Positions 32,437 to 41,123 of a stretch of DNA of 64,000 nt are shown piece after piece (positions within the stretch are counted from its first letter, which is position 1; each line of letters begins with the position of its first letter). Location of the stretch: NCBI RefSeq assembly GCF_017355935.1, contig NZ_JAFIQT010000002.1, positions 186,001-250,000 on the forward strand, read 5' to 3'. The notes under the pieces are model-generated. The model was given only the letters and a program-made list of their open reading frames with translations. It made no database searches and had not been told where the DNA came from. The translations under genes and the position numbers were made by a program. The stretch is from Telluribacter humicola. Its GTDB lineage: Bacteria > Bacteroidota > Bacteroidia > Cytophagales > Spirosomataceae.

Positions 32437-35406
32437 CTACTGACCCATTACGTTAAAGCCCGCGATGTGCTTCTGGAATATAGCGTCGTACTTGGTAGCG
32501 GCCTCAGTCTGGTTGGACTCGCGGCAGGCAGCCACAATGGTCTGCAGAATGTACAGATCGATGTTGGCGTCACGCTGGTTGACTGCACCATACTTCTTCA
32601 CAAACTCCAGGTTTTCGTCAGAACGACGTGCCATGGTATCCGCGATCTCAAGAGCCTGCTTGTTGCTACCCATCTGGAAGAGTGGGCGGATAAAATTAGC
32701 TGAGATCTGGTCATACGGGATGCTCTTATCCGGCATAACCGTCAGGGCTCTTTCCATTGCTTTACGGGCTTCTTCTACCTTGTTTTCAGAAAGTAGCTGA
32801 CCTACCAGGCGCAGGAACGAAATACGGGCCGTGAAGATCGGCGACCCCAGGTACGTATTGTCATAGTATACATCCGGGTTGTTGAGCTCACGCCAGAACA
32901 TCTTGTCCATTATGGTCTTGTACATAATGTCGGAGTTGACGTATCCATCGGTAGCACCGGGTACCCGTACCGGCAACAGGCGGAAGGCGTAACCCTCCAG
33001 CTGCATGTACTCTTTCAGGTTGAGGTAGTTGGAGCCGGCCAGAGTCGACGAGAAGTATATAGGACGCTTCCAGTCGTTGGTCGCAATGATATCCAGCATG
33101 ATCAGGTCTGACTTGTACAGGTCACGGTTACCGATGGTCCAGCTGATCGAGTCGCTCAGGAAGGGAGCAAAGTCGCTCTTGATGATATTCATCTTACGCA
33201 CCTCCTCCGTATTAACAGGCAGGAACAGCACCGACGAAGGCAGGATCGAAGTCATGTCGCCACTGGTAAGAGGTACCTGGATGGCTTTGTTCTCCTGCTT
33301 CACGAGGTTCATGTACTCCTTCAGGTTAATACCGCCTTTTACGCCGGGTATCTCATAGAAAGGTACGATGTCATTCTTACCAAAGGCGTAGTTGTTAGCT
33401 TCTAGCGAAATCGGCAGCGCTTCTGATTCGTAAGTACGGCGCTTCATCTGGTTGATGTACCAGTCGGTACCCAACAGACTCAGGTTACACACCCGTACGT
33501 CGGTCCGGAAGCCTTCTACCTCCTGTACGTACCAGAGTGGGAAAGTATCGTTATCCCCACCCGTAAATAAGATGGCATTGGGAGCGCAGGAGTTGAGCAG
33601 GTTCCGGGCAAAGTCTACGGAGTGGTAGCGGTTGCTGCGGTCGTGGTTGTCCCAGCCCTTGAAGCCCATCATAATCGGTACCGCCAGACCAAGCGCGGCG
33701 GCTACGGCTGAGCGGGAGGTGGAGTTCTTGAGGAATGCCGCCATACCTTCGGCAATGGCAATCACCCCGAAGCCTATCCACATACAGAAGATATAGAACG
33801 AACCTACGTAGATATAGTCACGTTCGCGTGGCTCCACCGGTGGGGAGTTAAGATATACAACCAGCGCTACACCCGTGAGCAGGAACAGCAGACCCAATAC
33901 CAGCAGGTCACGGCGGTTGCGGAAGTACTGGATAACAATGCCCAGCAGACCCAGTATAAAGGGCAGCATGAAGAAGTTGTCGTGGGCTTTGTTGTTAGAA
34001 ATCGTTGAAGGATAGTCCTTGGCCACATCCCACGGCAGCAGGTTACCGGCACCTTCTTCGTCGCTTTCACGACCTACAAAGTTCCAGAGGAAATAGCGCC
34101 AGTACATATGTCCGATCTGGTACGACAGCATAAAGCCTACGTTATCAGCCATGGTCGGTTTCTGCCCTTCGGCCAGGCCAGTCATATCCCGGTAGAGCTG
34201 CGGGTGGCTTCCCTGGGTACTGTACATACGTGGCAATAGTACATTGGCATTAGGCTCATACTCGTACTCCGGCTTATAGTCGTACACAACGTACTTGCCA
34301 TTCTGACGACGGTACATAGGCTCGCCGCGTTTCTGACTGACAGGACGTGACACAAATGTAGGACCGTACAACAGCGGACGGCTGCCGTACTGCTCGCGCT
34401 TAAGGTACGATACAAAGCTTAGTACATCCTCAGGGCTGTTTTCGTTAATAGGCGGGTTATAGTTGGCCCGTACCAGTACCATCAGGTAGCTCGAGTACCC
34501 GATCAGTACGAAGGTCAGGGAGAGCAGGCCTACGTTCAGAATCGTTTTGTTATTTTTTTCCGAGTAGCGAATACCCCATACCAGAGCTCCCAGGAACAGA
34601 ATCACAAAGAATATGACACCTGAAGTATAAGGAAGTCCCAGGGTGTTGACAAAGAAGATCTCAAACTTACCCGCCATACTAGGCAAGCCGGGTATTATAC
34701 CTGAGTTGATAATAGCGAGTACTACCAGTCCGGCGCCAAACGCCAGGATACCACCAAAAACACTGATATTTTTGTACTTCTTGAAGTAGTACACCAGGGC
34801 TAGTGCCGGCAGTGTAACGAGGTTGAGCAAGTGGACACCGATCGAAAGACCTACCAGATAAGCAATAAAGATCAGCCAGCGGTTTTCGGCGGCGGCATCT
34901 TCAATACGCTCCCACTTGAATACGGCCCAGATTACAATAGCCGTAAAGAATGATGACAAACCGTATACTTCGGCTTCTACGGCCGAGAACCAGAAGGAGT
35001 CAGACCAGGTATAAGCCAGAGCTCCTACTACACCCGAGCCCAGCAACAGAATAGTATCAGCGGTGGTAAGGGCTTCGTCGGATCTGCCCAGAAGCTTACG
35101 ACCCAGCAGTGTGATGGTCCAAAAAAGAAAAAGAATGGTAAAAGCACTACTTACCACCGATACCATATTGACCCAGAAGGCTACACTATCCAGATCACCA
35201 AAAGATAACATTGAAAATAGCCGTCCGATCATCAGGAAGAAAGGAGCCCCCGGTGGGTGGGGTACCTGCAGCTTGAAAGCACAGGCAATAAACTCACCAC
35301 AGTCCCAGAAGCTAGCCGTAGGCTCGACGGTAATGGAATAAGTAAGTAAGGCAATCGCAAATACAATCCAACCGGTTAGGTTGTTGTAACGAGTGAATTG
35401 GGTCAT
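32437..35406 (-). CDS. DUF2723 membrane protein (TMEM260/GT117-like)
   Basis: The 989-residue protein begins with the DUF2723 domain: LLTYSITVEPTASFWDCGEFIA and LQVPHPPGAPFFLMIGRLF, with the acidic D/E pair (in WDCGE, about 34-38) in the first outer loop as in GT-C glycosyltransferases. About twelve membrane helices fill residues 10-600. The rest is a large soluble part ending in TPR-like helices (EEARKAMERALTVMPDKSIPYD, KQALEIADTMARR). The animal homologue TMEM260 transfers O-mannose to proteins, and the family is classed GT117. A role in protein or surface glycosylation is therefore likely but the sugar and acceptor are unknown. Confidence 0.88.
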   Translation of the reverse strand: MTQFTRYNNLTGWIVFAIALLTYSITVEPTASFWDCGEFIACAFKLQVPHPPGAPFFLMIGRLFSMLSFGDLDSVAFWVNMVSVVSSAFTILFLFWTITLLGRKLLGRSDEALTTADTILLLGSGVVGALAYTWSDSFWFSAVEAEVYGLSSFFTAIVIWAVFKWERIEDAAAENRWLIFIAYLVGLSIGVHLLNLVTLPALALVYYFKKYKNISVFGGILAFGAGLVVLAIINSGIIPGLPSMAGKFEIFFVNTLGLPYTSGVIFFVILFLGALVWGIRYSEKNNKTILNVGLLSLTFVLIGYSSYLMVLVRANYNPPINENSPEDVLSFVSYLKREQYGSRPLLYGPTFVSRPVSQKRGEPMYRRQNGKYVVYDYKPEYEYEPNANVLLPRMYSTQGSHPQLYRDMTGLAEGQKPTMADNVGFMLSYQIGHMYWRYFLWNFVGRESDEEGAGNLLPWDVAKDYPSTISNNKAHDNFFMLPFILGLLGIVIQYFRNRRDLLVLGLLFLLTGVALVVYLNSPPVEPRERDYIYVGSFYIFCMWIGFGVIAIAEGMAAFLKNSTSRSAVAAALGLAVPIMMGFKGWDNHDRSNRYHSVDFARNLLNSCAPNAILFTGGDNDTFPLWYVQEVEGFRTDVRVCNLSLLGTDWYINQMKRRTYESEALPISLEANNYAFGKNDIVPFYEIPGVKGGINLKEYMNLVKQENKAIQVPLTSGDMTSILPSSVLFLPVNTEEVRKMNIIKSDFAPFLSDSISWTIGNRDLYKSDLIMLDIIATNDWKRPIYFSSTLAGSNYLNLKEYMQLEGYAFRLLPVRVPGATDGYVNSDIMYKTIMDKMFWRELNNPDVYYDNTYLGSPIFTARISFLRLVGQLLSENKVEEARKAMERALTVMPDKSIPYDQISANFIRPLFQMGSNKQALEIADTMARRSDENLEFVKKYGAVNQRDANIDLYILQTIVAACRESNQTEAATKYDAIFQKHIAGFNVMGQ

Positions 35407-35491
35407 GTAAAATTGGTTTACAGTTTACAATGGCTGATCAAATAGAGGTGGATGTGACCGCATACGCAAGCGTCTACTATGACAGCCGGTT

Positions 35492-35499
35492 CAAAATTA
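35492..35499 (-). promoter_or_regulatory. Candidate -7 box of the DUF2723 gene
   Basis: On the minus strand this is TAATTTTG, an exact TAnnTTTG match about 86 bases upstream of the ATG. The -33 region is weak. Confidence 0.33.
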
Positions 35500-35569
35500 G
35501 CAAAATAACCTCAACCATCCCTTTCGGAATGTCTTAAAAAGTGTTAAACAAGGGGTAGGGGCGGGTAGC

Positions 35570-35608
35570 ATACAAAAAGACCCGCCTCAGCGGCGGGTCT
35601 TTTTGTAT
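35570..35608 (-). terminator. Terminator of the ABC exporter permease gene
   Basis: A perfect 17-bp stem (35570-35586 with 35592-35608) containing AAAAAGACCCGCC and its complement lies 20 bases past the permease stop. Confidence 0.9.
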
Positions 35609-35627
35609 AGAAAAATAGTGGCCTGGA

Positions 35628-36959
35628 TTATCCCCGGTAGAATACCCACTTGGCCAGCTCCTTGTACGATACCTTCTTGCCGTACATCAGGATACCGATC
35701 CGGTAGATACGGGCCGCCAGCCAGGTGGTACCCATAAAGCCCAGTACCAGCAGCACCATCGAAAGGGCTATCTGCCAGCCGGGGACGCCGAAGGGAATCC
35801 GTACCATCATGATGATGGGCGAGGTAAAGGGTATGATGGAGGTCCAGAAGGCCAGGCTACCGTCGGGGTCGCGGAGAACAAACTGGGCGAATACAAATGA
35901 GAAGATAATAGGCAACGTAATAGGGAGCATAAACTGCTGCGTATCGGCATCGTTGTCTACGGCTGCCCCTACCGCCCCAAAGAGGGCACTGTACAGCAGG
36001 TAGCCTCCCAGGAAGTAGAACAGAAAGCAGGAGATGATCAGGGGCAGGTTCAGGCTGTTGACCGCAGATAGTACCTCTGATACCGGATTTGCGGGACCTG
36101 AGTTAGCTTTTAAGGCTGAGGCAGGCATATTCTTGTTAAGATCATTGAATTGCTGCTCGATCTGCTGGGGATCTTTGGGGAGCTGGTCACCCAGCATGGC
36201 ACCGGCTACCGAGGTAAGGGCTACCGTCAGGAGTATCCACAGCACAAACTGCGTCAGACCTACCAGCGCTACCCCGATGATCTTACCCATCATAAGCTGG
36301 AAAGGCTTCACCGACGAGATGATTACCTCTACGATCCGACTGGTTTTTTCTTCGGTGACACCCCGCATGACTTGCGTACCGTACACAAATACGGAGATAT
36401 AGATCAGGAACGCGCAGATACCCCCGATGGCGGTGGCAGCGCCCGAGCTACTGCTTTTTTCTCCTTCTTCGCTAAGGCTGATGGTCTGGGAGTCGACATT
36501 GATGCGTGAGTCTTCCAGTACCCGGCGAGTAATACCCGCTTCTGTCAGCTTGATACTCTCTATCTGCTTTTCAATGGTTTTCTCGATGTCTGACTGCAGC
36601 TCAAGGCTCACGTTCTTGGGGGCGTAAATCTTGACTGTTTTGGGATTTTCCATGACATCCTCCGGGATGTACACCAGCGCCGTGGACTTGGTAGCTTTGA
36701 GGCTGGCCTTGGCCGAATCCAGCGACATGGTGAGGTACTGGAAGTTAATGGTCTTGGAGTTCTGGAACTGACCGGTAAACAGACCACTCTGGTCGAGTAC
36801 CTGTACGGTCTTGGATTCGACGGAGCCCACCGCTACCCAGATCACGGTAGCATAAAAACCGACAAACAGGAGCGGGGCCAGGAAGGTCATGATCAGGAAG
36901 GATTTCTTCTTGACCCTGACCATGTATTCACGTTTAAGAACGAGTAGTATATTTTTCAT
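35628..36959 (-). CDS. ABC-2 type permease (NatB-like)
   Basis: The 443-residue product has one N-terminal helix (about 20-44), a periplasmic domain of about 140 residues (KTVKIYAPKNVSLELQSD and neighbours), then five or more C-terminal helices (AATAIGGICAFLIYISVFVYG; VALVGLTQFVLWILLTVAL; and others). A conserved RGVTEEKTSRIVEVIISSVKPFQLMMGKIIG loop joins the first two of these. This is the COG1668 sodium-exporter/ABC-2 layout. The ATPase gene lies upstream on the same strand (118 bp). Export of Na+, a drug or a lipid is possible; the substrate is unknown. Confidence 0.88.
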   Translation of the reverse strand: MKNILLVLKREYMVRVKKKSFLIMTFLAPLLFVGFYATVIWVAVGSVESKTVQVLDQSGLFTGQFQNSKTINFQYLTMSLDSAKASLKATKSTALVYIPEDVMENPKTVKIYAPKNVSLELQSDIEKTIEKQIESIKLTEAGITRRVLEDSRINVDSQTISLSEEGEKSSSSGAATAIGGICAFLIYISVFVYGTQVMRGVTEEKTSRIVEVIISSVKPFQLMMGKIIGVALVGLTQFVLWILLTVALTSVAGAMLGDQLPKDPQQIEQQFNDLNKNMPASALKANSGPANPVSEVLSAVNSLNLPLIISCFLFYFLGGYLLYSALFGAVGAAVDNDADTQQFMLPITLPIIFSFVFAQFVLRDPDGSLAFWTSIIPFTSPIIMMVRIPFGVPGWQIALSMVLLVLGFMGTTWLAARIYRIGILMYGKKVSYKELAKWVFYRG

Positions 36960-37077
36960 GTGTAGGTTGCGGTATGCTTTAGGCTATATGCTGTAAGCTT
37001 TATTTTGTATTCATGACCCTGATTAGGTGACTGCTATGCTTAGAGTACTCATAGACTCTGAACTCATAAACTCTTTA

Positions 37078-37992
37078 TCACGCTTCGGGAATTTCATTGA
37101 CGGCCCGTACAAACACATCATTCATGGTCGGGATGTTTTCGCCGAAGGCACGGACTTCTACCTGGTTGATCAGGTCCCGTAACAACTGATTGGAGTTGAC
37201 GCCTTCGGGGAGCTGAATATCAGAACGGTGAAAACCGGGTTCTACTTCACGGGTAGCGCTCACGGCATATTGCTCCGCCAGTCCATTAAGTATACCCATA
37301 TATTCGACATAATAGGTATTAGTCTTGAACTGTTCCTTAATCTGATTCTTAGGCCCGTCAAGTACTTTCTTGGACCTGTGAATAAGGGCTATGTAGTCAC
37401 AGAGTTCTTCTACGGTCTCCATGCGGTGCGTCGAGAATATCACCGTACTGCCTTTCTGGCGCAATTCCAGTATCTCGTCCCGGATCAGGTTGGCATTGAT
37501 GGGGTCAAAGCCCGAGAAAGGCTCATCCAGGATGATCAGGTCGGGCTCGTGCAGGACCGTCGATACAAACTGTACCTTCTGCTGCATCCCCTTTGAGAGA
37601 TCCGAAACATTCTTGTCCCACCAGGTCTTGATATCGAACTTGATAAACCAGCTTTTCAGCTTTTCCATGGCCTGCTTTTCCGACAGGCCTTTGAGCTGGG
37701 CCAGGTACAGGAGCTGGTCACCTACCTTCATCTTTTTGTAAAGACCGCGCTCTTCCGGCAGGTACCCGATCCGCTCGATATGCCGCTCACTGAGGGGCTT
37801 GCCGTCAAATAGAACGTGGCCGCTGTCGGGGCCGGTAATCTGGTTAATAATCCGGATCAGGGAGGTTTTGCCGGCACCATTCGGTCCCAGAAGTCCGAAG
37901 ATGGAGCCCTTTGGAATCGAAATACTCACATCGTCAAGGGCTCGGTGGTTTGCGTATTCCTTTACGATGTTGTGCGTTTCAAGAATGTTCAT
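37078..37992 (-). CDS. ABC transporter ATPase (NatA-like)
   Basis: The ATG at 37990-37992 gives MNILETHNIVKEYANHRAL; a 16-residue longer frame has no support. The 304-residue protein has Walker A (GPNGAGKTS), the Q-loop near GYLPEERGLYKKM, the signature LSKGMQQKVQ, Walker B (LIILDEPFSGFDP), the H-loop (FSTHRMETVEELCD) and a C-terminal DUF4162-like tail. It powers the ABC-2 permease encoded next. Confidence 0.93.
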   Translation of the reverse strand: MNILETHNIVKEYANHRALDDVSISIPKGSIFGLLGPNGAGKTSLIRIINQITGPDSGHVLFDGKPLSERHIERIGYLPEERGLYKKMKVGDQLLYLAQLKGLSEKQAMEKLKSWFIKFDIKTWWDKNVSDLSKGMQQKVQFVSTVLHEPDLIILDEPFSGFDPINANLIRDEILELRQKGSTVIFSTHRMETVEELCDYIALIHRSKKVLDGPKNQIKEQFKTNTYYVEYMGILNGLAEQYAVSATREVEPGFHRSDIQLPEGVNSNQLLRDLINQVEVRAFGENIPTMNDVFVRAVNEIPEA

Positions 37993-38212
37993 ACGATAAC
38001 AGTAGGGGGTGTGTGAGTAATGTACGCAGATACCCCACATTTATATATAGCAGGAAGGGGTACTTTTCAAAATTGCAAAGAAGCGTCACCTTACACAACT
38101 TTTACCGGATAAATAATCCCCCCAAAGGATGAATGGCTTAAAAGAGGACTGAGTGGCCTAATGGAGCGACAGTAGCCTGAACAGGTACTTGCGGCGATTG
38201 GTATATAAAGCC

Positions 38213-38236
38213 TTGCTGGTGAAAAAACACCAGCAA
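38213..38236 (-). terminator. Hairpin after the NTR-MORN gene
   Basis: TTGCTGGTG pairs perfectly with CACCAGCAA around a six-A loop, 14 bases past the stop of the minus-strand gene. The following T content is modest. Confidence 0.5.
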
Positions 38237-38249
38237 AAGCTAAGGTGAA

Positions 38250-39272
38250 TTACTTAATCACCCTTCCCTGGTCATCATACTCCCATTGTTTCACTATCCT
38301 TCCCTGAGTGTCATACTCCCTGTAAGTACCCCAGTTTTTCCCATCTAGTGTATAACTAATGCCTTTAATCTGTCCATTCTTGTGATAGAACACGTGCTTT
38401 ACTTTTTTTATTGATGACTCGTAACTATCCTCATTGCAGACATACCAGTTTTGGTAATCTCCGGTATAGTGCTGGAAGAGTAGCACGTTTCCTTCCCGGT
38501 CGAATACCTGAACGATCATTGGTTTGTATCCAACTCCTACTTTAATGAAATAGATGGATGTATCAACTCGCACACCATTCAGGTAAGTAGCTTCGGTTTC
38601 CACAGCACCGTCGTCGTAGTACCAGTACGACTTTCCATGTAGCTTACCATTGAGGTAGTTGGTTTTTCCATAGAGTGACCCGTCCGGGAAGAAGTATTCA
38701 GCAGTACCATGTAGCTGACCTTGCAGATAGGGAGCTATTCTTTCAATGCTACCGCTTGAGTACAGGGTCGTATCTGTCCCGGGTACTAATTTCAAAGCTT
38801 CTTGTGTTTTCTGAAAAAAGGTATCCAGGAATGTAAGCTCTTTAAATCCTCTCTGAAACTGCCAATCCCGAAATCCTCTTTCATCTTTGTACCGTACTGT
38901 TCGCCCGCAGAGCCCTACAAAAGGCTTTCTTTTATAGTAATTCCCAAAAATGACCCATTCCTGTCCTTCGTTCATTCCAAAGTCGCAGGAAGTCCAGGTT
39001 CCAAACTTTTTGTTGCCTCCAGCTACGACGATCTCTGAAACTCGATCACCTTTATAATGCGTCAGCTCCTCCACTACGATAGCATAGTAGTAGGTCTTGT
39101 TGGTAGTTCTCAGATCCTCAGCCTTTGCGGGAATAATCTCTTTTATCCTGACTAAGGCGATATAGTCATTCTGTTCAATATCCTGTTGGGAGAGTTCTCC
39201 TTGATCATCACAATCACAAGCCAAGCTGTAGCTGGACAAAAATATCAATAGTATGACTGAAAGTAGACGCAT
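38250..39272 (-). CDS. Secreted NTR-like protein with MORN-variant repeats
   Basis: The 340-residue product has a signal peptide (MRLLSVILLIFLSSYSLA) and then CDCDD, the N-terminal cysteine arrangement of NTR/TIMP-like domains (also QNDYIALVRIKEI, TSCDFGMNEGQEW, KPFVGLCGRTV). From about residue 170 it has MORN-variant repeats (PF07661 type): LHGTAEYFFPDGSLYGKTNYLNGKL, HGKSYWYYDDGAVETEATYLNG, FYHKNGQIKGISYTLDG, YREYDTQGRIVKQWEYDDQGRVIK. The same fold family occurs in YwqK-like proteins. I know no function for the combination; it is probably periplasmic or exported. It is flanked by non-related genes and has its own terminator. Confidence 0.72.
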   Translation of the reverse strand: MRLLSVILLIFLSSYSLACDCDDQGELSQQDIEQNDYIALVRIKEIIPAKAEDLRTTNKTYYYAIVVEELTHYKGDRVSEIVVAGGNKKFGTWTSCDFGMNEGQEWVIFGNYYKRKPFVGLCGRTVRYKDERGFRDWQFQRGFKELTFLDTFFQKTQEALKLVPGTDTTLYSSGSIERIAPYLQGQLHGTAEYFFPDGSLYGKTNYLNGKLHGKSYWYYDDGAVETEATYLNGVRVDTSIYFIKVGVGYKPMIVQVFDREGNVLLFQHYTGDYQNWYVCNEDSYESSIKKVKHVFYHKNGQIKGISYTLDGKNWGTYREYDTQGRIVKQWEYDDQGRVIK

Positions 39273-39325
39273 GATATTTCAAGGGTTGACTATTCTCTAC
39301 ATGATAAAGCACTTGCCGGTGCCGC

Positions 39326-39781
39326 TTAAACAAACTTTCGGAGGCTCATCATGTACCCCAGGTGTATACCTTCGTGGTAGTTGTTAAATTCAAGAGCATC
39401 TTTGAGCGAACCAAGATGAAATCCAGTTACTGTCATTCTTTCGTTGTACGTGACAAACTTCCCACTCTTTAACTCTTCCTCCGTCTGCTCTATAAGGGAA
39501 GTTAACAGAGATTTCAGCTCATTTATCTCAGTCGGTGATACAGGTGCAGTAGGCTTAGTGCCGGGTTTATAGAGGTCAACCAGGCTATCAGATATATTCA
39601 TAGGCAGATTAGAGCCTCTGTATATCAGGGACTGCTGGGCCACTATGACATGCCCGATGTTCCAGATGAGGGTGTTGTTAAAGCCATCCGGTATTTTGTT
39701 CAGTTGCTCGGCTGTGTAGTTGTTAATAAAATCCAGGTAGATAGTCCTGCTGGTTTTCCAGGCTTTTAATACTGCTTCCAT
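39326..39781 (-). CDS. DinB family protein
   Basis: The 151-residue product is a four-helix DinB/DinB_2-type bundle. The three metal-ligand histidines fit the family pattern: one in IWNIGHVIVAQQSLIYRG and two in NNYHEGIHLGYMMSLRKF. Family members include thiol-transferases that attach bacillithiol or mycothiol; others are of unknown activity. It is not obviously in an operon with its neighbours. Confidence 0.85.
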   Translation of the reverse strand: MEAVLKAWKTSRTIYLDFINNYTAEQLNKIPDGFNNTLIWNIGHVIVAQQSLIYRGSNLPMNISDSLVDLYKPGTKPTAPVSPTEINELKSLLTSLIEQTEEELKSGKFVTYNERMTVTGFHLGSLKDALEFNNYHEGIHLGYMMSLRKFV

Positions 39782-39899
39782 TGGTTAGTTAGTTCAGACG
39801 GTTTGTAGAAAGGTTGTCCATAAAAAATAGGGGCAGGTGCCAAATTTTTGAACTGAGCTGGTAGAGAGCCTTACATAATCTTCTGCCATTGCCCCCTGG

Positions 39900-40298
39900 C
39901 TAGCTCTTCGTTTCTATCAGGTACCCAAACTTCCGGTAGGTTACGTACAGAATAAGCACCCAGAGGAGTACAATGGCGGTGGCTGCTATCCAGTTATTCT
40001 TTTTTAGTTGTTCGGGATGGACCAGTACTTGTTGCCTGGCCTCGTTCAGCACCACCGGCGGAATAAGCTTAATGGAGAGCAGAATAAGGAGCGGGACGAT
40101 GACCAGGTCGTCGAGGAGCCCGATGACAGGGATGAAGTCAGGGATCAGATCGATGGGGCTTAGTAGATAGCCGACGGTGAGCCCAATAACTAACTTAGCG
40201 ATCAGTGGGGTGCGGGAGTCTGTGTAGGCAAGCAGCAGTACCTGAATTTCCTTTTTTAACTCGCGTACCTTCTGCTTTAAGTTTTTTATAAAATTCAC
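39900..40298 (-). CDS. YkvA family (DUF1232) membrane protein
   Basis: The frame opens with GTG at 40296-40298 and has no in-frame ATG, so a GTG start is assigned. The 132-residue product has the DUF1232 core KLVIGLTVGYLLSPIDLIPDFIPVIGLLDDLVIVPLLILLSIKLIP, a helical hairpin in the membrane with the SPIDLIPD motif. A further C-terminal helix (WIAATAIVLLWVLILYVTY) follows. The function of the family is unknown. Confidence 0.85.
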   Translation of the reverse strand: MNFIKNLKQKVRELKKEIQVLLLAYTDSRTPLIAKLVIGLTVGYLLSPIDLIPDFIPVIGLLDDLVIVPLLILLSIKLIPPVVLNEARQQVLVHPEQLKKNNWIAATAIVLLWVLILYVTYRKFGYLIETKS

Positions 40299-40400
40299 GT
40301 TACTTTCCGGATGGTGGATCCTGGTAATCAGTGCGTGTCCTTTTGCAGAGCCGGGATGCCCATTAGTCAGCCAGGACTACACCAGAACAAGCTGGTGCGA

Positions 40401-40440
40401 AAAGGGGTCGGGCGCAGTAGCAGCACCCGCCCGAACCCCT
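40401..40440 (-). terminator. Terminator of the small membrane protein gene at 40.4 kb
   Basis: GGGGTCGGGCG pairs with CGCCCGAACCCC (one bulge). On the minus strand the stem is followed by TTTT. It lies about 6 bases past the stop. Confidence 0.75.
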
Positions 40441-40446
40441 GGTGGC

Positions 40447-40875
40447 TCAGGAGTACTTGCTCCGGATCTGGAATAAGACCCAGAAGCCAATAGCACCACC
40501 GATGAGCAGGCTCAGAATGTTGAGCTGGATGAGGCTGCCGAGCAGATTGAGCAGCAGGGCGTAGTACAGGATGCGCCAACCCTGAATCCGGCGGTTACGA
40601 AGTGGTGAAAATGCCAGCAGGTACATGACAAGTACCAGAGCAGTAAGTACCATCCCCACCCAGAATACGGCCGAACTGCCATAAGGCATAAAAGGAATTG
40701 CGGCGGTACCAATGCCCAGGGCGGTCAGGATACCCAATAGACCAAGGATTGCTCCTACTAGCATAAGGTAAGGGCCGTACTTAACCAGAAACTCTTTGAC
40801 TTCGTCCGGAAAGTCCGGGAATTTGCCCAGAAAGATAGGCTCCAGTTCCTTTTCGAGAAGCAGTTTTTGTTCCAT
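40447..40875 (-). CDS. Small multi-pass membrane protein
   Basis: The 142-residue product has an acidic N-terminal segment (FPDFPDEVKEFLVKYG) and four predicted membrane helices (GPYLMLVGAILGLLGILTAL; VFWVGMVLTALVLVMYLLAF; ILYYALLLNLLGSLIQLNI; SLLIGGAIGFWVLFQI). I recognise it as a type common in Bacteroidota but not its function. The start ATG has GGA/AGG-like purines nearby but no clear Shine-Dalgarno. Confidence 0.75.
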   Translation of the reverse strand: MEQKLLLEKELEPIFLGKFPDFPDEVKEFLVKYGPYLMLVGAILGLLGILTALGIGTAAIPFMPYGSSAVFWVGMVLTALVLVMYLLAFSPLRNRRIQGWRILYYALLLNLLGSLIQLNILSLLIGGAIGFWVLFQIRSKYS

Positions 40876-41085
40876 GAGGGATGTAGGGTTTAGTGTATGA
40901 AAAGAGTGGTTTGGGTTTGTAAGCTACAGTATTAATAGCAGATTGTCAATAGATTAAGCTGGTGGATATATTGAGTGGAAACAGGTAGGATAGGAGCCGG
41001 ATTAGAGACTATAATGGATATTTGTCCGTTTATGGCTATGTTTAGTGGTACGTACAGCTACGATTATGTCTTGTGGTCTGTACCC

Positions 41086-41099
41086 TTTAGCCTAAACAA
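41086..41099. promoter_or_regulatory. Shared 14-mer with TTTAGcCTAAA palindrome (copy 2)
   Basis: This is the second copy of TTTAGCCTAAACAA, ending 24 bases before the symporter start codon. The other copy is at 1224-1237. Its position would suit an operator or leader element. Confidence 0.27.
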
Positions 41100-41123
41100 T
41101 CTAAATATTCCTAACCCTGATTT

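Noticed and set aside
38250-39272. Toxin-antitoxin antitoxin (YwqK-like)
   Set aside because: The MORN-variant repeats match, but there is no toxin gene next to it and the protein has a signal peptide.
39326-39781. DinB as an SOS DNA polymerase
   Set aside because: This DinB family is the four-helix metal-binding fold, unrelated to the DNA polymerase IV that shares the name.
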